Shown here: positions 1 to 8,900 of the stretch, piece by piece
Layout: every line of letters starts with the position of its first letter
Numbering within the stretch: the first letter of the stretch is position 1
From: CAVRAZ01 sp963719135
Lineage (GTDB): Bacteria; Pseudomonadota; Gammaproteobacteria; DSM-19610
Direction: 5' to 3'
Assembly (NCBI GenBank): GCA_963719135.1
Contig: CAVRAZ010000002.1
Span: forward strand, 1 to 64,000
DNA length: 64,000 nt
Translations under genes and position numbers: made by a program
The notes under the pieces: model-generated
The model's database searches: none
What the model was told of the DNA's origin: nothing
What the model saw: only the letters and a program-made list of their open reading frames with translations

Positions 1-208
1 CGGTGTCAGAACACAAATTCTTCTAATATTAGCGAAAACCATGTTCTGACCCGAATGGCACTTACTTAACTCTGAATTCAGGGGTTTCGTCATTCCGGCG
101 AAGGCCGGAATCCAGGAAAACTACCACTATTGTCGATTCTTGATCCCGGCCTTCGCCGGGATGACGGCAGTTCTGGGCTTAAGTAAGTGCCATTCTGTTC
201 TGACCCCG
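1..208. repeat. Nested palindromic element upstream of tRNA-Met
   Basis: Two inverted repeats sit one inside the other. The outer arms, 54-69 and 179-194, are perfect 16-mers (AATGGCACTTACTTAA and its complement). The inner arms, 88-112 and 142-166, match at 23 of 25 positions and share a CCGGCGAAGGCCGG-like core, the kind of palindrome common in REP or MITE-like elements. GTTCTGACCC occurs as a direct repeat at 43-52 and 197-206. No protein is encoded. The element family is not identified; mobility is inferred from shape only. Confidence 0.7.
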
Positions 209-317
209 GTTTTGTCTGTCGCTTGTGGTCCGGCCGTCCGGCTGGACAAGAAAGCATCCAGCACCTAAATGCCGGCTCTTCTCGGGCTCGGAACATCGGC
301 CGGCCCGCCTCCGAAAT

Positions 318-394
318 GGCTACGTAGCTCAGTTGGTTAGAGCACATCACTCATAATGATGGGGTCCCCTGTTCGAGTCAGGGCGTAGCCACCA
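318..394 (+). tRNA. tRNA-Met (CAT), elongator type
   Basis: A complete cloverleaf can be drawn: acceptor GGCTACG/CGTAGCC, D arm GCTC/GAGC, anticodon stem CATCA/TGATG around loop CTCATAA, and T arm CCCTG/CAGGG with loop TTCGAGT. The CCA end is encoded. The anticodon CAT is at 352-354. The body up to the anticodon arm matches the E. coli elongator tRNA-Met rather than the lysidine-modified tRNA-Ile2 or an initiator, which would have a mismatched first pair. Confidence 0.97.
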
Positions 395-529
395 TTCAAT
401 GCCGGTCGCGCCGTCCGCGATCCGTCGCGGCGGCGACGCGTTCACCTGCGAAAGTCTCAATCCTTTCGTCAACCCGCGCGCTGGAGACCGGCGGACTGCC
501 GGGTATCCGGTCACAGCACGAAATCGCCG

Positions 530-739
530 CGCGTAACGCGGGCGCTCAAAGAAGGCGCGGCCGACCTCGTCGCTTTCGGCGTGCCCTGCATCGCGAATCC
601 CGACCTGGTCGAGCGTTACCGGAAAGTTACGTCGCTCGATGATGCCGATCCCTCGATGTGCTATGGCGGCGATGCCGCGGGCTACACCGACGACCCGGCG
701 CCGCCCCAGCAGTGCCTTGTGCAAGCACCTGCGAATTAA
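530..739 (+). pseudogene. C-terminal remnant of an Old Yellow Enzyme-family oxidoreductase
   Basis: The frame ending at TAA 737-739 encodes residues resembling the C-terminus of NADH:flavin oxidoreductases of the Old Yellow Enzyme / NemA family: KEGAADLVAFG, then PCIANPDLVERYR, then YGGDAAGYTDDP. In intact enzymes these follow the flavin phosphate-binding barrel strands and lie at the very end of a roughly 360-residue protein. No start codon and no upstream barrel are present, so about 70 codons survive. This is a decayed fragment directly downstream of tRNA-Met, not a functional gene. Confidence 0.65.
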
Positions 740-939
740 CATAAATCTGTAAGAATTCACGAAATTATGTCGAATTAGCTTACATAAATATAACTACTTA
801 CTAATATAATATTTTACTATCTTGCTGAATTCAAACAAATTTACCTCTCTGGTGCGCATATTGCTTGCCTTCTCCGAAAGCGGATTGGTTTCAAAGGCTT
901 GCCGGCCTGCCAATCCGGCGGCTGACTGGGGAAGCAAGC

Positions 940-1475
940 ATGCAAGGGCGTCATTCGTGGAGTTTGTTGGGAGGGCTGTTACTGTGCCTGGTGCCGGCTG
1001 CCGACGCGGCGCTCCTTGCGCGTCCCGACGGGCGCGCCGTCCACGCTTCAGACAGAAATATCACCTGGGCCGAGGACGCGAATCTGCTGGCCAGTCAGGC
1101 GTTCGGCGTGAGCCGCACCGCGGCCGACACCGAATCGGGCCACCGGTTTCCGGCCGGACTCGGGGTACTCCGGGCGCGTCGATCCTCGACGGCGCGGACG
1201 AAGCGCTGCAACTGGCTACCGCTATCCAGACCGATCGCCCGTACCGGGTTGACGCAATGGATGGCGACGCGGAGGCCCGCTATGACCGCTGGGTGTTTTC
1301 GTTCGATCGCGGTTCCGCGTACCTCGACGGCTACACCGAGGGCAAGATCGGCTATCTGATGTGGCCGGTGCGGGACGGCTACGTTCTTCAGACGCCGATG
1401 CCCCATGCGGTGTTTCTGTTCGGGTCGGGCCTCATCGGTCTGGTTACCGTTGCCCGGCGGCGATCGGTCAGGTAA
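940..1475 (+). pseudogene. Frameshifted exported protein with VPLPA/PEP-CTERM-like sorting tail
   Basis: The reading frame from ATG 940 gives a signal peptide (hydrophobic LLGGLLLCLVPAADAA) and then a segment like DRNITWAEDANLLASQAFG, typical of the start of secreted DUF1566/Lcl-type proteins. That frame becomes meaningless after about 1130. A second frame ending at 1475 then supplies the expected end: WVFSFDRGSAYLDG, YLMWPVRDG, then TPMPHAVFLFGSGLIG followed by ARRR, a sorting tail of the VPLPA/PEP-CTERM kind. The middle, normally about 100 residues of Cys-containing domain, is missing or scrambled. The gene is therefore broken by a frameshift plus loss of its core. Confidence 0.6.
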
Positions 1476-1526
1476 GACGTGATCGGGCGTGTCAGGGTGC
1501 GGGGCGCGGGGAGCCGAAAGCCATTT

Positions 1527-1816
1527 CAACCGCAAAGGACACCAAGGGACACCCATCCTTGAATCTTTGACCACAAAGGACACGAAGTACACAAAGGCAA
1601 GAGCGCCGCAGCCTGGCCTGAATGGAGGGAAGCCCGCGGACGAATTACGGCCTAACCCGGGTTTCACTCCGTTCAACCCATGCCAGGATACTGCGCAAAC
1701 CTCAACCAGCAGGGACTCCAAAAGTATTCTTACCTTTGTGTCCTTCGTGTCCTTCGTGGTTAAGGATCTTCCGAAGGTGGTTTCCCTCCGCGTCCTTGGC
1801 GTCCCTTGCCGTTAAG
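1527..1816. repeat. ACAC/AAGG interspersed repeat, hairpin copy 1
   Basis: The left half, 1527-1553 and 1567-1601, reads like CCGCAAAGGACACCAAGG and CCACAAAGGACACGAAG. The right half, 1733-1763 and 1783-1816, carries the complementary CTTCGTGTCCTTCGTGG and CGTCCTTGGCGTCCCTTG. The halves could pair as a long imperfect stem around a loop of about 130 bases. A second, better-preserved copy lies at 9873-10180. The spacing between rimO and the preceding remnant gene is filled entirely by this element. Confidence 0.75.
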
Positions 1817-1830
1817 CAGCCAACAGCCGG

Positions 1831-3165
1831 CTAATCCGCTTCGCCCGGCACGCGCGCAAACAGGTCGTGGTCGTCCGAACCGGACACGATGACCTCCAGC
1901 AGGTCGCCGGGTTCCAGTGGCATCTGCGTATCGATAATGACCTGGCCGTCGATTTCCGGCGCGTCGCCGCGGCTGCGCGCGATGACCGCAGCGTCTTCCA
2001 CGTCGTCGACCAGCACTTCGATGCGCCGGCCCACGCGCGCGCGCAGTTTGCCGGCGCTGATCGCGGCCTGCTTTTCCATGAAGCGCTCGAGGCGTTCCTG
2101 TTTGAGCGGTTCGGGCACGGCATCCGCCAGGGCATTGGCCGCGGCGCCCTCGACCGGTGAATAGGTGAAGCATCCGACACGGTCGAGTTGCGCCTCGTCG
2201 AGAAAATCGAGCAGCCGGCGGAAGTCGGCCTCGGTTTCGCCGGGGAAACCGACGATGAACGTGCTGCGCAACGTGAGATCGGGGCAGATGCCGCGCCACG
2301 CCTCGATGCGTGCCAGTGTGTCTTCCGCGTGCGCGGGCCGTTGCATGGCCCTGAGTATCGGCGCGCTTGCGTGCTGGAAGGGTATATCCAGGTAGGGCAA
2401 CAGCTTTCCTTCCGCCATCAGCGGCAGCACCGCGTCGACGTGCGGGTAGGGATAGACGTAGTGCAGCCGTATCCATACGCCCAGTTCACCGAGTGCGTCG
2501 GCCAGGTCGAAAAAGCGGGTCTTCAATGGCCGCCCGCGCCAGAACACCCTGCGGTATTTGAGGTCCACGCCATAGGCGCTGGTGTCCTGCGAGATCACCA
2601 GCAACTCGCGGACACCGGCATCGACCAGCGTTTGCGCCTCGTCCAGCACGTCGCCGATCGGCCGGCTGACCAGATCGCCGCGCAGAGCCGGGATGATGCA
2701 GAAGCTGCAACGATGATTGCAGCCCTCGGAAACTTTCAGATAGGCGTAATGCGCCGGCGTGAGCTTGACGCCCTGCGCCGGTATCAGGCGGGTGAACGGA
2801 TCCTGCGCCGGCGGCAGATGCCGGTGCACGGCCTCGAGCACTTCGCGCGTCGCATGCGGTCCGGTGACGGCGAGCAGTTCGGGGAACCGGTCGCTGACCA
2901 ACGCGCCTTTCGCGCCGAGACAGCCGGTGACGATCACCTTGCCGTTTTCGGCCAGCGCCTCGCCGATCGCCTCCAGCGATTCTTCCACCGCCGCATCGAT
3001 GAAGCCGCAGGTATTGACCACGACGAGGTCCGCGCCTTCGTAACTGGGGCTGATCCGATAGCCCTCCGCGCGCAGCTCGGTGAGGATGCGTTCCGAATCG
3101 ACCAGTGCTTTCGGGCACCCCAGGCTGATAAAGCCGACCGAGGGTATGGAAGGGCAGGAATCCAT
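1831..3165 (-). CDS. rimO: Ribosomal protein S12 methylthiotransferase RimO
   Basis: A 444-residue radical-SAM enzyme that adds a methylthio group to the conserved Asp of ribosomal protein S12. The N-terminal UPF0004 domain has the three cluster cysteines Cys17 (LGC), Cys53 (NTC) and Cys82 (TGC). The radical-SAM motif CX3CX2C is Cys149, Cys153 and Cys156. The C-terminal TRAM region ends with DHDLFARV, as in RimO rather than MiaB. An upstream in-frame start would add 16 residues, but the ATG at 3165 leaves a normal family length and is preferred. It diverges from the macro-domain gene at 3226 across a 60-base gap. Confidence 0.96.
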   Translation of the reverse strand: MDSCPSIPSVGFISLGCPKALVDSERILTELRAEGYRISPSYEGADLVVVNTCGFIDAAVEESLEAIGEALAENGKVIVTGCLGAKGALVSDRFPELLAVTGPHATREVLEAVHRHLPPAQDPFTRLIPAQGVKLTPAHYAYLKVSEGCNHRCSFCIIPALRGDLVSRPIGDVLDEAQTLVDAGVRELLVISQDTSAYGVDLKYRRVFWRGRPLKTRFFDLADALGELGVWIRLHYVYPYPHVDAVLPLMAEGKLLPYLDIPFQHASAPILRAMQRPAHAEDTLARIEAWRGICPDLTLRSTFIVGFPGETEADFRRLLDFLDEAQLDRVGCFTYSPVEGAAANALADAVPEPLKQERLERFMEKQAAISAGKLRARVGRRIEVLVDDVEDAAVIARSRGDAPEIDGQVIIDTQMPLEPGDLLEVIVSGSDDHDLFARVPGEAD

Positions 3166-3225
3166 AAGCGAGTGGGCAGGCAGGAACGAGGCGCCTATTA
3201 TAGCAGTGCGCACCCGGAGGTTGTG

Positions 3226-3735
3226 ATGATCGAGATTGTCGTTGCGGATATCACCGGTCTGAACGTCGATGCCATCGTCAACGCGGCCAATTCGTCGCTA
3301 TTGGGCGGCGGCGGTGTCGACGGCGCCATCCAGCGCGCCGCCGGGCCGGAACTGCTGGCGCACTGCCGGGGCCTGGGCGGGTGTCCGACCGGGGAGGCGC
3401 GCATCACGCCCGGTTTCGCGCTGCCCGCGCGCTGGATCGTTCATACGGTCGGACCGGTCTGGAGCGGCGGCCAGCGGGGTGAACCGGCGCTGCTGGCGGC
3501 CTGTTACCGGGAAAGCTTCCGGCTGGCGCTGGAGCAGGGCGCCCGCAGCATTGCGTTTCCCGCAATCAGCACCGGCGTGTACGGCTATCCCAAGCGCAAG
3601 GCCACGCGCGTCGCGCTGAACGTCATGCTGGAAAACGAGCCAAGGTTCGAACGCATCCTGGCGTGCTGTTTCAGCGACGCGGACCGGACGATTTGCGAGG
3701 AAACGCTGGCGGAAATCGGGCGCGGGCGCCCCTGA
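3226..3735 (+). CDS. ymdB: Macro-domain O-acetyl-ADP-ribose deacetylase (YmdB-like)
   Basis: A 169-residue macro domain with the ADP-ribose-binding signature VNAANSSLLGGGGVDGAI near residues 21-38 and the second loop AISTGVYGYP near 115-125. YmdB-type enzymes hydrolyse O-acetyl-ADP-ribose and ADP-ribosyl esters and have been linked to RNase III control in E. coli. The ATG at 3226 follows CGGAGG, a good ribosome-binding site. The open frame extends far upstream, but that part is antisense to rimO and is not coding. The gene is divergent from rimO. Confidence 0.93.
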   Translation: MIEIVVADITGLNVDAIVNAANSSLLGGGGVDGAIQRAAGPELLAHCRGLGGCPTGEARITPGFALPARWIVHTVGPVWSGGQRGEPALLAACYRESFRLALEQGARSIAFPAISTGVYGYPKRKATRVALNVMLENEPRFERILACCFSDADRTICEETLAEIGRGRP

Positions 3736-3771
3736 AGCGACGCCCGGCGGGAAATGTCGCGCGGCGGCCGG

Positions 3772-4062
3772 TCAGCCCGCCGTAACGTGCAGCAGCGAGT
3801 TCACGCCCCCGCGTTCGTTGGGAATCTCGGCGCGATTGGTCGGGTCCAGCTGCCACTTGCCGTCGATGAGCAACTGGTATTCGTAGATGCCGGGCTCGAG
3901 GGCGAACACCTTCTGCCAGCTCCCGTTGACCTTGCGGGTCTCGATATCCCGGTCGGGGATCCAGTTGTTGAAATCGCCGGCGATCTGCAGCCGGTTGCAT
4001 TCGATTTCCTTGAAGGTCATGACCACCAACTGACGTGTAGGGGGTTTGACGACTGCGCTCAC
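3772..4062 (-). CDS. Stand-alone CBM48 / AMPK glycogen-binding domain protein
   Basis: A 96-residue protein made of one glycogen-binding immunoglobulin-like domain (CBM48/AMPK1_CBM). Visible features are AGDFNNW near residues 28-34, KVNGSWQKVFALEPGIYEY near 44-62, and LLIDGKWQLDPTN near 64-76, which carry the tryptophans and Lys/Asn expected in the carbohydrate site. No catalytic domain is attached and there is no signal peptide. No glycogen gene is adjacent. Small single-domain proteins of this kind occur in Proteobacteria, but their role is not established. It is a separate transcription unit from the neighbouring cytochrome genes. Confidence 0.85.
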   Translation of the reverse strand: MSAVVKPPTRQLVVMTFKEIECNRLQIAGDFNNWIPDRDIETRKVNGSWQKVFALEPGIYEYQLLIDGKWQLDPTNRAEIPNERGGVNSLLHVTAG

Positions 4063-4441
4063 GGTTCAATCCTCCACCTGCATGTTGAGAGCCTGTTAAC
4101 ATCGGCCGGTTGTTGTTGGTTCGAATCGGGGTTGCACACTGGCGGTGACGCGCGTCCGGCAATGGAATCCGTCCTGCGTCCAACGGGGGTGTGCCGAACA
4201 ACGGTCGAAGCGGGGGTGTCGTTAGTGAGTGAAGACGGCCCGCCTGTGAGAGAAGCCCGGCTTCCGAATCCTGCGCCGGGACGGCTGAGCGTTTTGGTGT
4301 GAAAAGCCGGACACAAAGGTTGCGTCACAACTGCCCTCGTCGAGCGTGCTTTGTTGCGCGCAAGTTTCGCAGGGAATAAAAAAATGTCAAGAAAAACTTC
4401 AGCACGCGCCGGTAATGTCAAGGTCGACTTAGCGCGAGCGC
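4063..4441. other. Intergenic stretch, no gene recognised
   Basis: This interval lies between the CBM48 gene and the cytochrome terminator. Both strands carry only short frames without recognisable motifs. It probably holds the promoter of the leftward CBM48 gene, but no clear -35/-10 pair was found. The right end becomes A-rich and runs into the terminator. Confidence 0.5.
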
Positions 4442-4471
4442 AAAAAAAAGAGCGGTCACGCTGGACCGCTC
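4442..4471 (-). terminator. Rho-independent terminator of the cytochrome genes
   Basis: Read on the minus strand, an 8-bp stem (GAGCGGTC with GACCGCTC) is followed by an eight-base T run (the A run at 4442-4449 on the plus strand). It lies 26 bases past the stop of the 117-residue cytochrome gene, so it ends that transcript. Confidence 0.85.
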
Positions 4472-4496
4472 CCGGTATCGATGCCTGTTCCGCGTT

Positions 4497-4850
4497 CTAT
4501 TTTTGCACCCGGTTGGTCAACAGCGGCGTCATGAGTCCACCGCTCTGGCTGGAGAACCAGGCGGCGACGTTTTCCTCGTCCTGTTTGGAAAGCGCCGCCG
4601 CGAATGCGGACATGATCGGATTCTTGCGCGCGCCGCTCTTGTAATCGTCCAGCGCCTTGATGAGGTAGTCGGGATGCTGTCCGGCCAGACGCGGAAACTG
4701 CGGGTCGGTGCTGTTGCCGTCGGCGCCGTGACAGGTCTTGCAGGTCTGCTCGGCAATGGCCTGTCCGGCTGCCGCATCGCCTGCGGCGTGCGCGATCTGC
4801 GCGAGACCGGCGGCCGCCGCGACGACCAGTAAAGAGAATCGCTTGTTCAT
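4497..4850 (-). CDS. Periplasmic monohaem cytochrome c (c4/c553-like)
   Basis: A 117-residue class I cytochrome c. It has an N-terminal signal peptide (about 22 residues ending AHA), then one haem site CKTCH near residues 37-41, then RLAGQHPDYL and a Met-containing ligand region NPIMSAF. The layout matches one half of a dihaem cytochrome c4. The next gene upstream on the same strand encodes a similar second half. Both probably carry electrons in the periplasm; the redox partner is unknown. A terminator follows immediately. Confidence 0.9.
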   Translation of the reverse strand: MNKRFSLLVVAAAAGLAQIAHAAGDAAAGQAIAEQTCKTCHGADGNSTDPQFPRLAGQHPDYLIKALDDYKSGARKNPIMSAFAAALSKQDEENVAAWFSSQSGGLMTPLLTNRVQK

Positions 4851-4883
4851 GGGAGCCCTCGTTGAATCACTTGTCGTCTGAAG

Positions 4884-5204
4884 TCATTTGCCGGTCTGCG
4901 TCTCGAGCCAGGCGGCGATATCGTCCATGTCCTGATCGCTCAGGCTCAAGGCCTGCGCGTGCATGGTCTTGTGCGAGCGCTGGCTGTCCCGGTATTCGTG
5001 CAGCGCGGCGACGATGTACTGCGCGTGCTGGCCACCGAGTTTGGGAACACGGTAGCTCGGGTAGACGTTGTGGTAGTCGGGTATGCCGTGGCATCCCAGG
5101 CAAGTCGTTGCCTTGGCCCGTCCCGCTTCCGCGTCGCCGGCTGCAACCGCCGGCAGGGAAAAGACGGCCAGCAACATCGCTGACGACAAGATTATCGGTT
5201 TCAT
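4884..5204 (-). CDS. Periplasmic monohaem cytochrome c, second of a pair
   Basis: A 106-residue cytochrome with signal peptide (ILSSAMLLAVFSLPAVAA), haem motif CLGCH, KLGGQHAQYI and a Met ligand region HKTMHAQAL, again resembling one domain of cytochrome c4. An in-frame start 14 codons upstream exists, but the internal ATG starts a normal signal peptide and follows a GAGG-like site. It is separated by 33 bases from the next cytochrome gene and is probably cotranscribed with it. The pair could form a dihaem-like complex; that is inference. Confidence 0.88.
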   Translation of the reverse strand: MKPIILSSAMLLAVFSLPAVAAGDAEAGRAKATTCLGCHGIPDYHNVYPSYRVPKLGGQHAQYIVAALHEYRDSQRSHKTMHAQALSLSDQDMDDIAAWLETQTGK

Positions 5205-5324
5205 GATCCTCGCTCTCGTGGTTATGGATGGATAGAGACGGCTCATCCTCTCCGTCCCGGTTCCCGAAGGCGCGGCCGCGCGCGTCTTCTGTGCATTCGG
5301 GGCCGGGCGGCATTATAACAAAGC

Positions 5325-5798
5325 TTACCAACTGATATAGCGGTATCCCTGTTCCTGGAGCTGCATCAGGTCGTCGGCGCCGGAATCCACGATCTCCGCG
5401 AAGTCGTGCAGATCCTGCTTGGTCCAGTTCAGCGACTTGAGCGTATTCCCGCAGGCATGAAAGGCGACGCCGTAGCTGGACAGGCTGTGCACCCGCTGGC
5501 GAATCAGTTCAGGCACCGGGCGCAGGGGTTTTCTGGCCAGTATGTGTATCCCCGGCCCGAACGCGGTGACGACCAGGTGAATATTGTCGGTGTGCTGGCG
5601 CAGCATGACCCCCACCGAGTTGAGGACGTGTTCCATATAGTCGCGGTCCGCCTTGTTGAACTGGTAGACCAGCTTGTGGTCAGGATCGCCGAACAGGTCA
5701 TTCGCCGGTGACTCCGCGCCGCCGCGCCCGGCCGCCAGCGCCGCCGGCGCGGCGGCAAGCCAGGTCAGAAACGATCGGCGATGGTTGCTTGTGGTCAT
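5325..5798 (-). CDS. Exported DsrE-family protein
   Basis: A 157-residue protein beginning with a twin-arginine-like signal (HRRSFLTWLAAAPAALAAG). The mature part has a DsrE/DsrF-like fold signature: HNIHLVVTAFGPGIHIL-type strand and helix, then VAFHACGNTL with a single Cys that matches the position of the active cysteine in sulfur-carrier DsrE proteins. DsrE-like proteins relay sulfur or persulfide; this one would act in the periplasm. It sits upstream of the two cytochrome genes on the same strand, which suggests a link to sulfur or thiol oxidation, not proven. Confidence 0.8.
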   Translation of the reverse strand: MTTSNHRRSFLTWLAAAPAALAAGRGGAESPANDLFGDPDHKLVYQFNKADRDYMEHVLNSVGVMLRQHTDNIHLVVTAFGPGIHILARKPLRPVPELIRQRVHSLSSYGVAFHACGNTLKSLNWTKQDLHDFAEIVDSGADDLMQLQEQGYRYISW

Positions 5799-5974
5799 GG
5801 GGTTGTTCCTCAGGCCGGTCGAGTGATCGCGGCGGCGCGGCCGGCCCTGTTAGCTTCACGCACCGCACGAGTCGCGTACACTGTCCATCCGGCGCCGCCC
5901 GCCGCAACCCATCCGCTGTTCAGAGACGGCCCGTAGAATAGCACCAAACATGGCCCATCCAGACCGCCTGCACG

Positions 5975-8900
5975 ATGCACCCACCACAACGCGAGCAAAT
6001 TTCGGAACTTGAGCGACTGATCGATGGCTGTCTCGCGCGTGACGTCCCGGCGTTCCGCGCCCGGGTCGGCCGCATCCGCGCGCGCCTGGGACAGGGACAG
6101 CCGGTGGACCGGGAGCTGGACCGGCTCGGCGCTGCGATCGAAGCGTCGCGGCACAGCGTCGAACGGCGCCGCGAAGCAGCGTTTACGCTCGCTTATCCCC
6201 CGTCCCTGCCGATCGTCGCCGAACGCGAGCGCGTGCTGAAGGTGCTGGCGCAGCATCCGGTAGTGGTGCTCTGCGGCGAAACGGGGTCCGGAAAGACCAC
6301 CCAGTTGCCGAAGTTCTGCCTCGAACTCCAGCGCGGCACCCGCGGCCGGATCGGCCATACGCAGCCACGCCGCATCGCTGCGCGCAGCCTCGCCGCGCGC
6401 ATCGCCGAAGAACTCGCCGTCGAACTCGGCGGTCCGGTCGGCAGCAAGGTTCGTTTTCACGAACGGGTCAGCGAACAGACGCGGGTCAAGGTGATGACCG
6501 ACGGGATCCTGCTGGCGGAAACGCAATCCGATCCGGAGCTGCGCGCCTACGACACCCTGATCATCGACGAGGCGCACGAGCGCAGCCTCAATATCGATTT
6601 TCTGCTGGGTTATCTGCGCCGGCTGATGAACAGGCGCGACGATCTGAAGGTGATCATCACGTCGGCCACCATCGATCCACAGCGCTTTTCCCGCTATTTC
6701 GACGGTGCGCCGATCGTCGAGGTGTCGGGGCGCGGCTATCCGGTCGAAATCCGTTACCGGCCGGTGGCGGGCGAGCAGGGGAAAGGCGAGCGCGATCAGG
6801 GACAGGCCATTCTCGAGGCCGTCGACGAACTGGCCGGCGCCGGTCCGGGCGATATGCTGGTGTTTCTTCCCGGCGAGCGCGACATCCGCGACACGGCCGA
6901 GCTGCTGCGCAAGCATCATCCTGTTGCCGCCGAAATCCTGCCGCTGTACGCGCGCCTGTCCGCCGATCAGCAGGACTCTGTGTTTCGCGCGCACGGCGGA
7001 CGGCGCATCGTGCTGGCGACCAACGTCGCGGAGACCTCGCTGACCGTGCCCGGCATCCGCTACGTGATCGACACCGGGCTGGCGCGCATCAGCCGCTATA
7101 GCTTCCGCACCAAGGTGCAGCGGCTGCCGATCGAGCCGGTGTCGCAGGCGTCGGCCAACCAGCGCAGCGGACGCTGCGGGCGCGTTGCCGCCGGCATCTG
7201 TATTCGTCTGTACAGCGAAGCGGATTTTCTGGCGCGGTCCGCGTTTACCGACCCGGAAATACAGCGTACCCACCTGGCCGCGGTCATCCTGCAGATGGCG
7301 GCGCTGAAACTGGGCGACCCGTCGCGCTTCCCGTTCATCGACGCGCCCGACCCGCGTTCGGTGCGCGACGGCTACAAATTGCTGCACGAGCTGGGCGCAG
7401 TGGACGCCGGCGACCGGCTCACCGACCTCGGCAGGCAGTTGGCGCGCTTTCCGGTCGATCCGCGACTGGGGCGCATGCTGCTGGCCGCCGGCAAGCTTGG
7501 GTGTCTGTCCGAAATGCTGGTGATCGCCGCCGCGCTTTCGATCCCGGACCCGCGTGAGCGGCCGCTGGACAGCGCGCAGGCCGCCGATGCAAAGCACGCG
7601 TTGTTCGAGCATCCGAAGTCGGATTTTCTGGGATTCGTGAACCTGTGGAATGCGTTTCGCGACCAGGCCCGGCACCTGTCCGGCAACAAGCTCCGGCAGT
7701 GGTGCCAGGCGCACTTCGTGTCTTACCTGCGCATGCGCGAGTGGCGCGACATTCACGGCCAGTTGCTGGAGGCCGTCAGGCAGGCGGACCTTGGCGTCAA
7801 CACCGAGCCGGCGGACTACGAAAGGGTGCACCGGGCGCTGCTGCCCGGTCTGCTGGGACAGGTCGCGTTCAAGTCCGACGAACGCGAATACAGGGGCGCG
7901 CGCAATCTCAAGCTCGAGCTGTTTCCCGGTTCGGTGCTGAGCCGGAAAAAACCCAAATGGGTGGTCGCGGCAGAACTCATGGAAACCGGGAAACGCTACC
8001 TGCGCACAGCGGCCGCGGTGGAGCCCGAGTGGATCGAGCAGGCGGCCGGCGATCTAGCCAAACGGACGTATTTCGAACCCTGGTGGGACCCACGCAGTGC
8101 GCGGGTGATGGCCAGCGAAAAGGTCACGCTGTACGGGCTGCCGCTGGTGGTGCAGCGCAAGGTGGACTACGGGCCGATCGATCCTGCCGCCGCCCGCGAA
8201 CTGTTCATCCGCCACGCGCTGGTGCAGGCGGAGTATCGCAGCGATGCCGGGTTCTTCCAGCACAACCGGCGCCTGCTGGAGGAACTGGGCCGGCTCGCGG
8301 CCAAGTCGCGCCGGGCCGAGTTCGATGCCGACGAGGAGGCGTTGTTCGCGTTTTTCGACGAGCGCATACCCGGCGATGTGTACAGTGGCGCGAGTTTCGA
8401 ACGCTGGTGGAGAGAACAGCGCGAAAGCCGGCCGGAGCTGCTGAATCTGGACCGCAAGCATCTGCTGCACGAGGAAGCCGACACCGTCACCGCGTCCCGC
8501 TATCCGGACAATCTCGGCATCAACGGCGTCCGCCTGCCGGTGACCTATCAGTTCACGCCGGGTGCGGACGTCGACGGTGTCACCTTCGACATCCCGCTCG
8601 CGGCGCTGAACCAGATGCCGGCCGCGCGGTTCGAGTGGCTGGTGCCCGGCCTGTTGCAGGAGAAAGTCGCGGCACTGATCAAGTCGCTGCCCAAACAGTG
8701 GCGGCGCAATTTCGTGCCGGTTCCGGATTTCGCGCGCGCGTTCGTCGCGCTGGACCTCGCGCCCGAGCAGCCCCTGATCGACTGTCTGGCGCGTGAACTG
8801 GAGCGCATGACCGGCGTGCGCCTGGCGGCCGACGCCTGGCGTCCCGAACAGATACCGGTGCACCTGGCGCCGCACTTCCGCATCCTGGACGAACGTGGCA

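Noticed and set aside
90..760. Minus-strand frames around tRNA-Met, one ending in WLRPDSNRGPHHYE
   Set aside because: That peptide is the translation of the tRNA and its flank, a well-known annotation artefact. No ribosome-binding site or family match.
1527..1816. CRISPR array (repeated ACAC/AAGG units)
   Set aside because: Units occur in opposed orientation, are not evenly spaced, and have no unique spacers or cas genes.
2188..3225. Plus-strand frame before the macro-domain start
   Set aside because: It is antisense to rimO; the real start is ATG 3226 with its own ribosome-binding site.
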